Positions 1 to 12,420 of a stretch of DNA of 64,000 bases are shown one piece after another. Numbering within the stretch: the first letter of the stretch is position 1; each line of letters opens with the position of its first letter. The translations under genes and the position numbers were made by a program. Below the pieces are notes generated by a model that had not been told where the DNA came from, made no database searches, and saw nothing but the letters and a program-made list of their open reading frames with translations. Origin of the DNA: Byssochlamys sp. IMV 00236 (Eukaryota; Ascomycota; Eurotiomycetes; Eurotiales; Thermoascaceae); NCBI GenBank assembly GCA_001931875.2, contig MSJH02000810.1, positions 1 through 64,000 on the forward strand. The letters are read 5' to 3'.

Positions 1-2500
1 TAGATATAATTAGTTAAAGTTAGTTAAGAAATTATAAGACTTAATAGCTTTTTATATATTAGAGATTAGTTTAATTTATTAAATTAGGCTATTCTAAGAA
101 TAAATAAATATAGTATAAGAGTTTATATAAAGAGTTATAAGAGTATTAGCAGATAATATTCTTAATATTTATAATATATTTTTAAATAATATACTAATAT
201 AAGAACTTAAGACTAATTATAAGAAAGAAGAGATACTGCTAGAAATTAGAAGGTTTATATTTAAATATATTTAGAATATTAATAAAGTACTATATAGTCT
301 TAAACTTATAGGTTTAATAATTATTAAAAAGAAATTATAATTTATAATATTAAGAATTAAAGTAGTAAGCTATATATATAATATTAAGGGGAAATATTTT
401 AAGTTAACTAAGATAATAAAAATTTTAAAATAATTATCTTATTAGAATTTATAAAAAGTAAGAGAATTTCTAGAGATTATAGCCTATTATTAGATATAGA
501 TTAAAAGATATATTATTAAAGCTAAGCTAATATATTTAATATTAAAAAAGAGATAAGACTTTCTTTAAAAGTTAAAATAATAAAAAGTAATAAATATTTT
601 AAAAGTAGCCTTAATAATAGTATTAGTACTTAAGCTAATTAATTATAAAGAGAAAGATATAATTATTATTAATACTAATATTAATAATAATAAATAGAGA
701 GTATAACTTATTTAAGAAAAAAAGAAGTTTAATAAGAGATACTTAGCTAAATATAAAAGTAAAGTATAAATATAGGTAGAGAGATAATATAATAAAAAAA
801 AACTAAAGTATAGAGTAATATTAAAGGCGCTTCGCAAATTCTAAGTATACTTATATAGTATATACTTTTAACTAGAGGTAGATATAAAAACTCTAGTTAT
901 ATAATTAAATAAAATAGTTATAAATCTCTTTAAGTTAATAGTTATTTAGTAAATTACTTAAATTTAACTATTTAACTTTAATATTATCTATATATTAGGG
1001 AAAAAGAATTTAGTTATAAATAGGTTATTTTAAAAGCTAGTAATAAAATAAAACTTAAAAAAAATAAAAGATAATAATATAGAGAAATTCTTAGACTTAT
1101 AGTTTTATATAGTCTATTATATTAATATATAAAAAGTAAAATTAAATAATATTCTTTAGTTAATACTTATATTATATTAATTAAAAAAGTCTTTATTAAT
1201 TATAGAATAATTATAAACTATAATAAAATTAGATAATATAAATAGAGAATAATATACTAAGTTTAAGAAAAAAGCCTTAAAATATATAGTATAAGATAAT
1301 ATACTTTTCTAGAGAGTATAATAAAATTAGCTTTATTATATAATTATTAATAATAAAAAAAAGTAAAAAGAAATTCTTATAGCCCTTTATAAAGAGTATA
1401 AATATTATAAGTATAAAATAACTTATTAAAAGATAGCTAATTAATATTAATAAAAAGGTCTATATAAGTATATTGCTTAATAGGTAAAAATATATAATAA
1501 ATATTAAAAGGTAAATAAAGAATATATTAAAGAAATATTATAGTTTACTTTTATTTTACTAAAATAATTAAAGCTTTATTTAAATATTTATAAGATTATA
1601 CTATTTAGTAAAAGAAAAACTTATATTATAATATTTTAAGATAATTTTAGCTAAATAAAATATTAAGTACTTAATAATCTTATTTTAAAAGCTATTACTA
1701 AGTTTTTATAAAAAGATTAAATTTATTATTAAAAAGTAATAAAGACTTTTATTAATAATAATAGATTAAAGAATAAAGCTATAATTAATATATTAATATA
1801 AAAATATAAAATTAACTGTATTAAGATTATATTATATAACCTATAAGTAAATAAAATAGTTAAAATTATATATAAGTTTTTTATATATAATATTAGAAAA
1901 TTTATAAAAGGAATAAGAATAAATTAAATAAACTATTTACTAGTAGTAATCTAAGTAAATAGAAATATAGTTAAAATCTTTATAGGCTTAATATTATTTA
2001 AAGTAATTATAAAATATAATATTATATTATTAATTAAACTAGAAGTATTTATTTAAAAGACTTTAATATAAGATAAGGTTAAGATTATAGAAGATTTTCT
2101 ACTTCTTTATATATAATAAATATAGCTTAGAGATTAAAATATAGAAAAAGCCCGATTTTATATTTAATATATAAAAAAAACTAATAAGGAAGTTTTTAAT
2201 AATAAGAAATAGCTTTATAAAGAATAATTAATAAAAGAATAGCTTATTCTACTTTATAATATAAAGCTTAAAATATCTTATTTTATAAAACTAGTATATT
2301 ACTAGCTTAAACTATATTAAATTAAAGAAGTTCTTAAAAAAAGATCTTATAAGCTTAAAAAGTTAAATAATATATCTTTTAAAGATTTAATTTATAAAAA
2401 TTACTTAAAAGGCTATTATTTATAAGAGAATTAAAATAAAATACTAACTATAAATAATAATATAATATTTAAATAAGAAAATTAGTAATTAAGTAATAAT
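1..2500 (+). mobile_element. Ty3/gypsy retrotransposon remnant (RNase H and integrase part)
   Basis: Conceptual translation with many in-frame TAA/TAG still shows RNase H landmarks at about 824-1020: KALRKF, then VYLY, LEVD, KTLV, and GKKNLV, the usual end of a Ty3/gypsy RNase H before the linker. Further on (about 1740-2160) an integrase-like stretch is visible: NKAI, KYKIN, YKFF, and LEVF followed by KTL and DKVKI, which matches the conserved C-terminal part of the integrase core and the region just after it. Domain order RNase H then integrase supports Ty3/gypsy. The 5' part lies outside the window. The right end is uncertain, and no LTR was found. The element is dead. Confidence 0.72.
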
Positions 2501-4618
2501 AATAATAATATAGATTAAATATTACTTAGATTAATATATATAGTTATTATTTTAATATCCTCTTTTTAAAAATATTAGCTTAAAAAGAGAGAAATAAAAA
2601 GCTAATAGTAAAATAAGTTTAATATTAAATAAGAAATTAGTTTAAAAGGAAGAGAAATAAAATAATAATAATAAAATAAGTACTAATACTATAATAAGAA
2701 AAAAAAATAAACTTAAGATAAGGGCGTCTTCTTTAAAGGAAGAGAAAAATTTAAAGATATTTAATAATAATTAAAAAAGAAGAAGAAGAGAAATAATTAA
2801 AAAATATATAATATTAGCTTAAATATCTTAAAAAAGTCTATAAATAAAGCTAAAAATAGAAAATATTAAATAAAGAATATAAATAATAAATAAAGAATTC
2901 TTATCTTATTATAAAAATCTTATTTTTTATATTATATAATACTATAATAGAAGTAATTAAAGACTAAATTAAGCTAAACTTAATTTTATTTTACCTTTTA
3001 AATATATCTTTTTGCTTAAAAACTATTTTAAAAAATTATTTTATAAAGATATATATTAAAAATAGAAGAAAATATATTAAAAATATAAAATATTATCTAT
3101 TAAGATAAAGCTCTTTAACTTAGAATATATATATATATATTATAGTTAGTAAAATTTATAAGCTTATAAAAGAGATAATAAATAAGGCTAATAATAAAGA
3201 AAAAAAGGTTTAATTTATAAGCAATATAATAATAATTATTTTAAATTTTTAAAGTAAGTATAATAAAGCAGTTAATAATTTTTATAATTTTTTAAACTAA
3301 TAGAAGCTATTAGAAGAAATAAAAAAAAAAGAAGTATTAGCTATTAATAAGCTAAAAGAATTAAAAATATAAGCAGAAAAGAATTATAAATATATTAATA
3401 AAGGTTACTATAAAGCTATAAAGAAATAGAGCTAAGAGATTATAAACTAAGTCTTATTAATTATTAAATAATTATATTAAACCTTAATAGTTATAAGAGA
3501 ATTAGCTTCTAATATTAAAGATTAAAAAATAATAATTATATATTTAATAAAAGTATAAATTAATAAACTTTATAATATTAAGAGATAAAAAATATTAACT
3601 AAAAAGAGCCTTTAACTAATTAATATTAAAAAAGTAAGAGATATTTTAAGAAAAGCTCTTAGTAAAAAAGAATTAATTTTTTAAAAGCTTATTAATAAAA
3701 AATTATAAAAGATTAAAATAAGAATAAAAAAAATAATCTTTTAAAGAGGATTATAAAAGAAAAGAAAAGATATTAAATAGAAGATTTAAATAAGAGCTTA
3801 TTAATAGATTTAATATTAGATAAAAAAAAGGAAAATATAGAAGAGGAAAAGAAAGAGAAAAAAAAAACTAAAAATCTTAAGAAGTTAAAAAAAGAAAAAA
3901 AGCTTAAAATTTAAGATAAGGGAAAATAGCTAGGAAAAGAATATAAATATAAAATTAGTATATCTATAATTCTATATTAATAAAAAAGGCTATCGCTAAT
4001 TTAGAAGATAAAAAAGTATTAAAATTTTTAAAGAAAAAAAAGATTAAACCTGCTACTATATATTAAATTTATATTAAAAAAGTATAAAATATAATAAGAT
4101 TAAAAAGTATAGAAGATAATATCTTTAGAAAAAAATTAAAAATATTTATAGATAGTAATAATAACCTTAAATATTAGAATATTAATATAAACTACTAGAA
4201 ATAGTTTTAAAAGAGATAAAGACTTAATATTAACTTTAAAGATTATTACTGCTTAAATAAGGGAGAAATTAAAAAATAGTCTTAGCTAAGTAAACTAGAT
4301 ATAAATATTAAGGAAATTAAAGAAGTCTTATAATAAGTTAATCTTAAAAAGATTAATTTAATTTATAAACTATATATATAATTATTAGCTAATATAATTA
4401 ATATAAGAAAAGATATATCTATAAAAGAAGCTAGAGAAGTATTAAAAATAGTTAAAAATATAAAGTTAGCAGTAATAAAATAATAAAAAAAGGAATTATT
4501 TAAAATAATAATCTATTTTTATAAAAGTTTATTTAAAAAAATTAAATAGTTTATAAGTAAAATCTTTAAAAATAAATAAGTAATAAAACCTTTTAGTAAA
4601 GTCTTAAGAATTAATATA
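2501..4618. other. RIP-degraded sequence, not assigned
   Basis: Very AT-rich, CpA/TpG-depleted DNA between the left gypsy remnant and the first copia element. It has purine-rich coding-like texture on the plus strand (runs of AAAGAA, AAGAGA) that suggests decayed coding sequence of another repeat, but I could not recognise a domain, an LTR or a terminal repeat. Confidence 0.6.
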
Positions 4619-4623
4619 AAGAT

Positions 4624-4898
4624 TATTATAAAATAGCAGTTAAAACTAGTAGTTTCTAGTATAATAAAGATTTTACTTTAAGAAAGTCTTTAGCAATAAT
4701 TTCACTTTAATAAAATTAAGCAGCTTAAAGAAACTACTTCCTAAGCTCTATATAAAAATTTATTGCCTTAACTAAAAAAATATAGATATATATTTTATAT
4801 CTACTATATATACTAATACTCTTTCTTCTAAAGTATTATTAGCCCTTTAAAATAGTTAAATAGTTTAAAAATCCTATTTAAACCTATTCTTTTTAATT
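4624..4898 (+). repeat. 5' LTR of copia copy A
   Basis: Begins TATTATAAAATAGCAGTTA and ends TTTTTAATT, aligning over its length with 9684-9959. Apart from one base in an A run, the differences I can see are C/T or G/A transitions, as expected for RIP acting separately on each copy. Confidence 0.9.
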
Positions 4899-4913
4899 AG
4901 TTATAAGCCCAGG
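4899..4913 (+). other. Primer-binding site matching initiator tRNA-Met anticodon arm
   Basis: Directly after the 5' LTR stands AGTTATAAGCCCAGG. The core GTTATAAGCCC is the complement of the initiator tRNA-Met anticodon loop and stem GGGCUCAUAAC (as in yeast), except for one G-to-A change that fits RIP. Drosophila copia is known to prime from a half tRNA-iMet cut in the anticodon loop, so the same mode is inferred here. Confidence 0.7.
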
Positions 4914-7900
4914 TTTATAATAACTTAGGAGAAATAGCTATATAATAAAAACTATTCTATTTTAAATATTTAAGTTTAAATTAGTAGTAATAAACTATTC
5001 TTATATAAGAGGACCTATAATAAGACTGCTTTAGTGCTATATTAAGCACTAAATCTAATAAGAGTTAGATCCTGTTAAAAGTTAGAAGATTAACCTATTA
5101 TTATTATATCTTTAATAAAAGATAAAGATAATAAAAGGGGTAAACTAATTTTTACCCTCTTAAGGGAGAACTATAAGATATAATTTTTATATATAAAAAA
5201 GTAGCTCCTTAATAAGAATTACTAAGATACTATTAAATTATCTAAAAAAAAAAAAAAGCTAAAATAAAAAAATATTTAAGAAGATTAATATAATTATATA
5301 ATACTAAATTATTAAATGCCTTTTAAATAATAATTAAGAGAACTTTATAAATTTATCTAGCGTAAAGAATCTATAAAAAAGATTATAAATAAAATATAAA
5401 TAATCCCTCTCTATTTAAAAATATCAGCTTATTTAATAATATATATAATTTTAAATAACCCCTAGATAAATAATCTTAGATACTTAGGGATAATTAGACT
5501 TAATAGAGAAGAAAATTAAAGCATATAATAAAGATATATCTTCTTTAGCTAAACCTAAAGCTAAGATTTAATAACTGCTCTTAGCCTTATTTAAAGAATA
5601 TACTACTATTAGAATAGTAATTAATATATAAATAAGCCTAAATATAGATAAAATCCTAAATATCTTAAAGGAGATAAAAGCCTAACTTTAAATAAAACTA
5701 ATTACTATATTCTTTATTAAAAATAAATAAACTTTAATTAAATATTATATCTATAAAAAGAATTACTATATTAAAAATTATCTATTTCTATTTATTACTT
5801 AAAAGAGTATAAGAAATAGCTAAAGATAGAGAAAGAAATCTTTTAAATAAATATCTAATAGTCTTATTATTTAAGATAAGAAAATAATAGATTTAATTAC
5901 TAAAATTTATAAAGAAGTCTAATCCTTAAAAAGTAAAAGATTAAAGAATAAGAAGTATAAGATATATAAAGTAAAAAAAATCTTAGACTCTAGAAAGAGC
6001 CAATCTTAATTAAAATCCTTAACTTCAGTTACTTTTAATAACTAAGTCTTATATAAAATTACTTACTTTTTAAAAAATATTACTAATAAAAATTTATCCT
6101 AATAATATATAAATAGCAGTACTAATTTATATATAACTAATAAAAACTATTACTTTAAAGAATTACTAATTTAAATTTAACAGAGATATATTTATATAGG
6201 CAGAGAGATCCTATATTTAAAATATATAGAAATAGCTATTTTAAGAGATAAGAATAAAAAAGTATTAGACCTAGAAAATATATTACTTATACTAAACCTT
6301 AGGGCAAATCTCTTATTAACTAAGATATTCTACTAATAATTAAATATATACAGATATTTTAATAAAAGAATAATATCTATATTAAATAAGTTAGATAAGA
6401 TTATAATTTAAAGTACTATTAAATATAGAGTTTATATTATTAAAAGAATCTTCTTAGACTAAATATTTAAGCTATAGTATATACTTATTATATTAATCTC
6501 TATTAAAGATATTTTTAATACTATAATTATAAATTAAAAAAAAGAATTTTATTAAAATAAAATTAAAGAAAAAAAAGGATTTTATTAAAATAAAATTAAG
6601 AAGAAGTATTAACTATAATATAGGAAAATTAGCTATCTTAGACTTAAAAAGGTTAAAAACTTATATAACTTAACTATACTAAAGAAGCCTATTAAAGTAA
6701 TAATAAACTACTAGTATATAATATATATTATAGCTAATATTAGAAATAAGAAAGGGACTATTAATATATAAAAGGCTAATATTCTTAAACTTATCTATAT
6801 AAATATATATAATTAAATGTTAAAGTCTAAAGATAAATATATTTACTTCTTAATAGTTATAGATAACTTCTTAAAAAAAATATAGGTATTTTTAATAAGA
6901 GCTAAATCTAATATTACTCTTATCTTAAATAAATAGAAAAGGGAGATTAAGATAGTAATAAGTCTCTAAATCCTTAATATATAATTAGATAATATACTAG
7001 AATTTAAAAATCTTTTTAAAATCTAGAGGAAATAGTTTAGCACTTATTATAAACTAATAGTTCTATATATATTAATATAAAATAAAGCTATAGAATAAGT
7101 ATATTAGATTATTAAAAAAGGAATAAGAGCTATATTTAAAAATTTAAACCTTCTAGTTAAATTATAAATAAAGATAGCTTAAACTAATATATATATTAGA
7201 AATAAAATATTAAATAGACTAATAATTAATAGGATTTAAATATCTCTAAAAAAAGCTTTTACTAGAATTAAGCTATTAATTAACTATTTAAAAATATAGG
7301 GATATTAAATAATATTATATATAAACCTAAAATTGCTGCTATAAGGTATATAAAGAGATAAGTTAATAAATTAAGATAAAATCTATATTTTTATAAAATA
7401 TATTAAGAGAAGAAATAAATAATAAAAAGTTTAAGCTTTAGATATAAGAAAGACTATTAAAACCTATTAAGCTAAATTTTTTAAAAATAAATTAAAAAGA
7501 GATTTAGACCTTAAGATTCTCTAAAGATTACTGCTAAATATAGCACTAATAAAGAACTTAAGAGATTAACTAATAATTTAACCTATTACCTTAAATATAT
7601 ATATACTCTTAAATAAAAAGAAGAATAATATTAATAATTAAAAGGAGAGCTATAAAAAAGTTCTAGTTTTTCCTTAAAAAGAAAAAGAAATATTTTATTA
7701 AAAAAAAATTAAAATATTTCCTTAAAAAAAAAGAAGCTTTTTATTATAATAAAATTATAAAATAAGAAAAGATATTTAATTATCCTTAATTTAATAATCT
7801 AAATAATTATAAAGACTTATAAATAAACCCTCTATCTCTATTAAGCAGATAAGTTATATCTTATATAAAGATCCTCTATATAGTAAAGTATAAAAAGGAA

Positions 7901-9674
7901 AAGATTAAATTATTAGATAATAAATAAGATACTAAAAAGTTATATTAAGTAATATTTATATTAAATCTTTTATCTCTAGATATTAATATAGATTAAAAAG
8001 AGTATATAAAATAAATATTAAATACTATAATAGTAGTATATATAGTAAAGAAGTATATTTTAATCTTAAACTTATATTATACTATAATTAATAACCCTAT
8101 TTAAAATAAACTATAGTAGAATATATTTAAAACTAAAATAAATATACTCTAAGTAAATAAAACTTTTAAAATAGTTATATTACTACTAAGAGCTAATATT
8201 ATAACTAACTATTAAATATTAGTTATAAAGTATAATTTAAATAGTTCTCTTTAGAAGCTTAAAGTATACCTTATTATCTAAAGATTTATTTAGAAATATA
8301 GTATTAATTTTAAATATACTTTTATTCTTATCTTATAATATAATATATTATAAATATTCCTGGCTATTATTATAATAGAGGATTATAAGTATTATATTAT
8401 AAATATTAATAATACCTTTATAAAATTAATATTAAAAAAGGAAATTTATATAATACTCCTGCTAGAAATAAATATACTACTAAAAATAATATTAAAGATT
8501 CTTTAATCTCTATATAGTTTAAAATAGGCTATAAGAGATTAGAATTAAACCTATATAGAAATACTCTAAAAAATAGATTTTATATAGATTAATATTAACC
8601 TATACTTATTATAATATTTAAAAAAAGAGATTTTACTCTTAGTATATATTAATAATATTTTAATTAATATAAAGTAAATAGAGAGTATCTACTAATTTAA
8701 ATAAGAGTTTAAATTAATATATAAGATAAAGGACCTAAGAGAAGTAAAGAAAATCTTTAATATTTAAGTTATTTAAAATAGGCAGGACTAAATATTAATA
8801 ATAAACTAATCTTATTATATTAAAAAACTCTTATTATAATATAAAATAAGTAAAGAGAAAGTATACCCGGTTAGTATTTTATTAAATAAATATAACTCTC
8901 TAAAACTATTTAGCCCTTAAAATAAAAGAGTAGATTAAAAAGAGTATTAGAAGATTATTAATAGCTTAATCTATTTAATAATTCTAATAAGACTAAATAT
9001 TATATTTATAGTAAGTAGATTAAATTAATATCTATTAGATCTATTTAAAAGGCATTTTAAAGTATTAAAATCTCTTATAAGATACTTATAATTAACTATA
9101 TATTTAAGTCTTAAGTTTAATACAAACTAAGACTAGTAACTTATTAAATATTTAAATTCAGATTATATAATAGATAAAACTAATTAAATATTAATCTTAA
9201 AAAATATTTTTATTTTAGCTAATAGTTTAATAAGCTAATTAAGTAAGAAATAAAAGTCTATTGCAACTTTAACTATAGAAGCTAAATATATAGCTATATA
9301 TTAAGCTATAAAGTAATCTTAATAATTGGCCCTTCTTTTAAAAGATATAGAATATAGATATTATATTAGTTTAAATAAATTTAAGCTAATAATAAGAGAA
9401 GAATAAGCTTTTATTATTAGTTCTCTAGTTAAAGTCTATAAAAATAACTAAATATTACTATTACTAATTAGAGATACTTATACTTATAAGAGATTAAAGT
9501 ATATTAATATTATATATTATTATATATATAACTTATACTAAAAAAATAAGATTAGTATTAAGTTTATTAGAATATAAGATATAATAGCAGATAGTTTTAT
9601 TAAACTATTATTAAAAATAAACTTCTTAAAATTCTTAAGTTAATTAAGATTAACTAATTTAATAAATTTAAACT

Positions 9675-9683
9675 AAGGAGAAG
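9675..9683 (+). other. Polypurine tract of copia copy A
   Basis: AAGGAGAAG lies immediately upstream of the 3' LTR, the position used for plus-strand priming in LTR retrotransposons. It fixes the orientation of copy A as plus. Confidence 0.7.
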
Positions 9684-9959
9684 TATTATAAAATAGCAGT
9701 TAAGACTAGCAGTTTTTAATATAATAAAGATTTTACTTTAAGGAAATCTTTAGCAATAATTTTATTTTAATAAAATTAGATAGCTTAAAGAAACTATTTT
9801 TTAAGCTTTATATAAAAATCTATTACCCTAATTAAAAAAAATATAAATATATATTTTATATCTACTGCGTATGCTAATACTCTTTCTTCTAGAGTATTAT
9901 TAGCCCTCTAAGACAGTTAGATAGTCTAAGAATTCTATCTGAATCTATTCTTTTTAACT
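9684..9959 (+). repeat. 3' LTR of copia copy A
   Basis: Starts TATTATAAAATAGCAGTTA and ends TTTTTAACT, then the target duplicate AAGAT. It keeps more C and G than the 5' copy (for example CTACTGCGTATGCTA near 9868), so it is somewhat less mutated. Confidence 0.9.
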
Positions 9960-9964
9960 AAGAT

Positions 9965-11629
9965 TTTCTTTTCTATAATAAACTTAGAAGACCTCTTTAT
10001 TAAGAAAAAAACTAAGTATTTAAAAGATATATAGAATATTAGAACTATATAATTTAATTTAATTTAGAAGCTAAGTAAATACTAAATATATCTAATAATA
10101 GCCAGATTAAAGAGAGAATAAAGAGTCTTATTCTAAGAAGTTCTAAAAATATAGAAGATAAAGATAATATAAAAGCTAAAAAAACTTTATCTAAAGACTT
10201 TCTCCTTAAGAAATCTTTAATATTAGGGATAGTTTAACTATTTAAAGATCTTAAATTAATTAATATAGATATTTTTAATAATATATCTAATAATTTATAT
10301 TATAAAGCTTAAGATAATCTATATAGAGTTAAAGAGTATTCTAAATCTAAATATAGAGATAGAAAATATTTTAATTTAAATAAAAAAGATTTTACTTTAA
10401 ATAAGATATAGAATTAATATATTTAGTTAAATATTATAATAAAAGAGAACTTTAATTATTAAGAAATAAATAGAGTTTTTTAAATTATATTTTTTAAAAG
10501 AAAATTAATAGAAAAAATATTATAATATGCTATAATAAAAATAAAAGTAGTCTTTTATTATAAGAAGGAGAATAAAGAATTAATAAAGCTTAAGAATTTA
10601 TCTTAAAGTATTTTTTAAAAGGTTATTGCTTAAGATATTTAAGTCTATTTAATTTAGTTAGTATTATATAGTTATAATAAATATAGATTATAAATCTAAT
10701 ATCTTAGAGAATATAAGCTAAAAGTATTAAATATAAAGACTATAATCTTTAAAGGAGTAATAAGATAAGCTTTTATAATCTTAAGGACTAGATTAATTAT
10801 TAAAAATAAGTCTAAGGAAATTATAGGCTTAAAAGATATTATACTTAAATAGGGAGAAATAACCTTTATTAATAATTTATACTAACTAATATTAGAGAAT
10901 TAAAGAATAAATCTTAATAATATCTATTATTTTAATTATAAGGAATAAGATAAGATAAAATTTAATTAAGGAGAATTTAGGCCTTTTAATATCTAAATAA
11001 ATAAAGTTATAATTATAGATAAAATAATACTTAATTAATTAAATTAAGATTATTTAAAAGTTAAAGCAGAGCTATATTTTATATTAAAGCAAAATATATT
11101 ATTAGTCTAAGATTATCTATAAAAAAAAGAAATTTAGCTTTATAAGTTAGAGATTTTAAAATATATATAATATTAAAAACTAGAGTATTTTTACTTTAAG
11201 AATAATTTATAATATTAAAAGAAGAAAATAATATAAACTATAATAATTAAAGAAAGTAAATAGAGGTATTTATTCTTAAAGAGAAAAAAGCTATATAATA
11301 GAGAGAATTAGTATAAAGAATATAATTAGTTAAGAGATTATATACTTCTACTTAAAATCTTTAAAAAGTTTATAAATAAAATAGAAGAGAAGAATAATAA
11401 TAGACTTTTTAATTATTTAGAATAAAATAATTAGCTTTATCTTTCTATTATTATTTAGTATTAGTTTAATATTAAATTATTATTAGTTTACTATATTAAT
11501 TTATAGTTAGAGCTTTTTCTCTAATTTTACTTTAAGCTCTAAAGTTAAATACTTTTCTCTTCTTTCTTAATACCTACTCGCTTAAAGACTTTATACTAAG
11601 TCTTAATATATCTTCTTATAATATTACTC
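9965..11629. other. RIP-degraded sequence, not assigned
   Basis: AT-rich DNA with AAAGAA/AAGAGA purine texture on the plus strand, suggesting a decayed plus-strand reading frame. No domain was recognised. It may be the upstream part of the partial copia that follows. Confidence 0.55.
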
Positions 11630-12420
11630 TTTAATTTATTTAATAAATATATTATTATTAAAATAGTAATTAATACTTAGAAATATTTAAAAATAGAAAA
11701 TATCTTAGCTATTTTTAAAGAGATAAAAGCTAAATTTTAAACTTTTTTATTAAGTATATTCTATATAAAGAAATAAGAACTTATTAAATACTATATATAT
11801 AAGAAAAACTATTTTATTAAAGACTGCCTATAATTACTTATAGCTTAATAAACTACTTAAAATATTTAAAAATAAAGAAAAAATTTTTTAAAAGACTTAT
11901 CTCTATCTATAAATTAAAAATTAATAGAGATAATAGTTAAGCTATTTTAAAAAGTTTAATCTTTAAAAAAAGAAAAATCTTAAAAAAGAAAATAAAAGGC
12001 CTATAAAATAAAAGAAATCTCTAATATTAAATTATTATATTTAAAGCTTAATTTAATTATATTAAATAATTAAGTCTCTTATAAAATTACTTATTTATTA
12101 AAAGATATAATTAATAAGAATTTATTCTAATAGTATATTAATAATAATATTAGTTTATATATAATTAATAAGACTTATTACTTTAAAAGATTATTAATAA
12201 AGATTAAAAGAAAGTATATTTAAGTAAGAGAAGAAATTTTATATATAAAGTATATAAATACTATTACGCTAAATAAATAGAATAAAAAAGCTTTATAATA
12301 GTTTATATAAAATAAAAACTATTAAAACTATAATTATTTTAATTATTTAAATATAATATCTTATTAAGTAAATTATTTAAATACTTAAATATAGCTATAT
12401 TAAATATAGCAGCGTTAAAC
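11630..12420 (+). mobile_element. Partial, more diverged Ty1/copia fragment (gag-protease region)
   Basis: This stretch aligns by eye with about 5589-6380 of copia copy A. Shared features include the TATTATTAAAATAGTAATTAATAC start, the decayed gag knuckle (K-Y-Y-I-Y-K-K-N-Y-F-I-K-D-C near 11786-11830, last Cys kept) and the later TATAAAATTACTTA and TTAGTTTATATATAA blocks. Differences are far more numerous than between copies A and B, and no matching LTR flanks it, so it is a relative rather than a third copy. The limits are approximate. Confidence 0.6.

Larger units (their letters stand above)
4624..9959 (+). mobile_element. Full-length Ty1/copia LTR retrotransposon (copy A), RIP-inactivated
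   Basis: Two near-identical direct repeats of about 275 bp bound a 5.3 kb element, flanked on both sides by AAGAT (4619-4623 and 9960-9964), a 5-bp target duplication. Order of decayed domains on the plus strand: a gag zinc knuckle (K-Y-Y-I-Y-K-K-N at 5740-5781, with Cys and His turned to Tyr), an integrase segment with FLIVIDN (about 6840-6880), reverse transcriptase with YINNILI in place of YVDDILI (about 8640-8665) followed by KDLREVKKI, and RNase H with TIEAKYIAI (about 9270-9300). Integrase before reverse transcriptase defines Ty1/copia. Frames are broken by many TAA/TAG stops. LTR ends are good to one or two bases. Confidence 0.9.
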
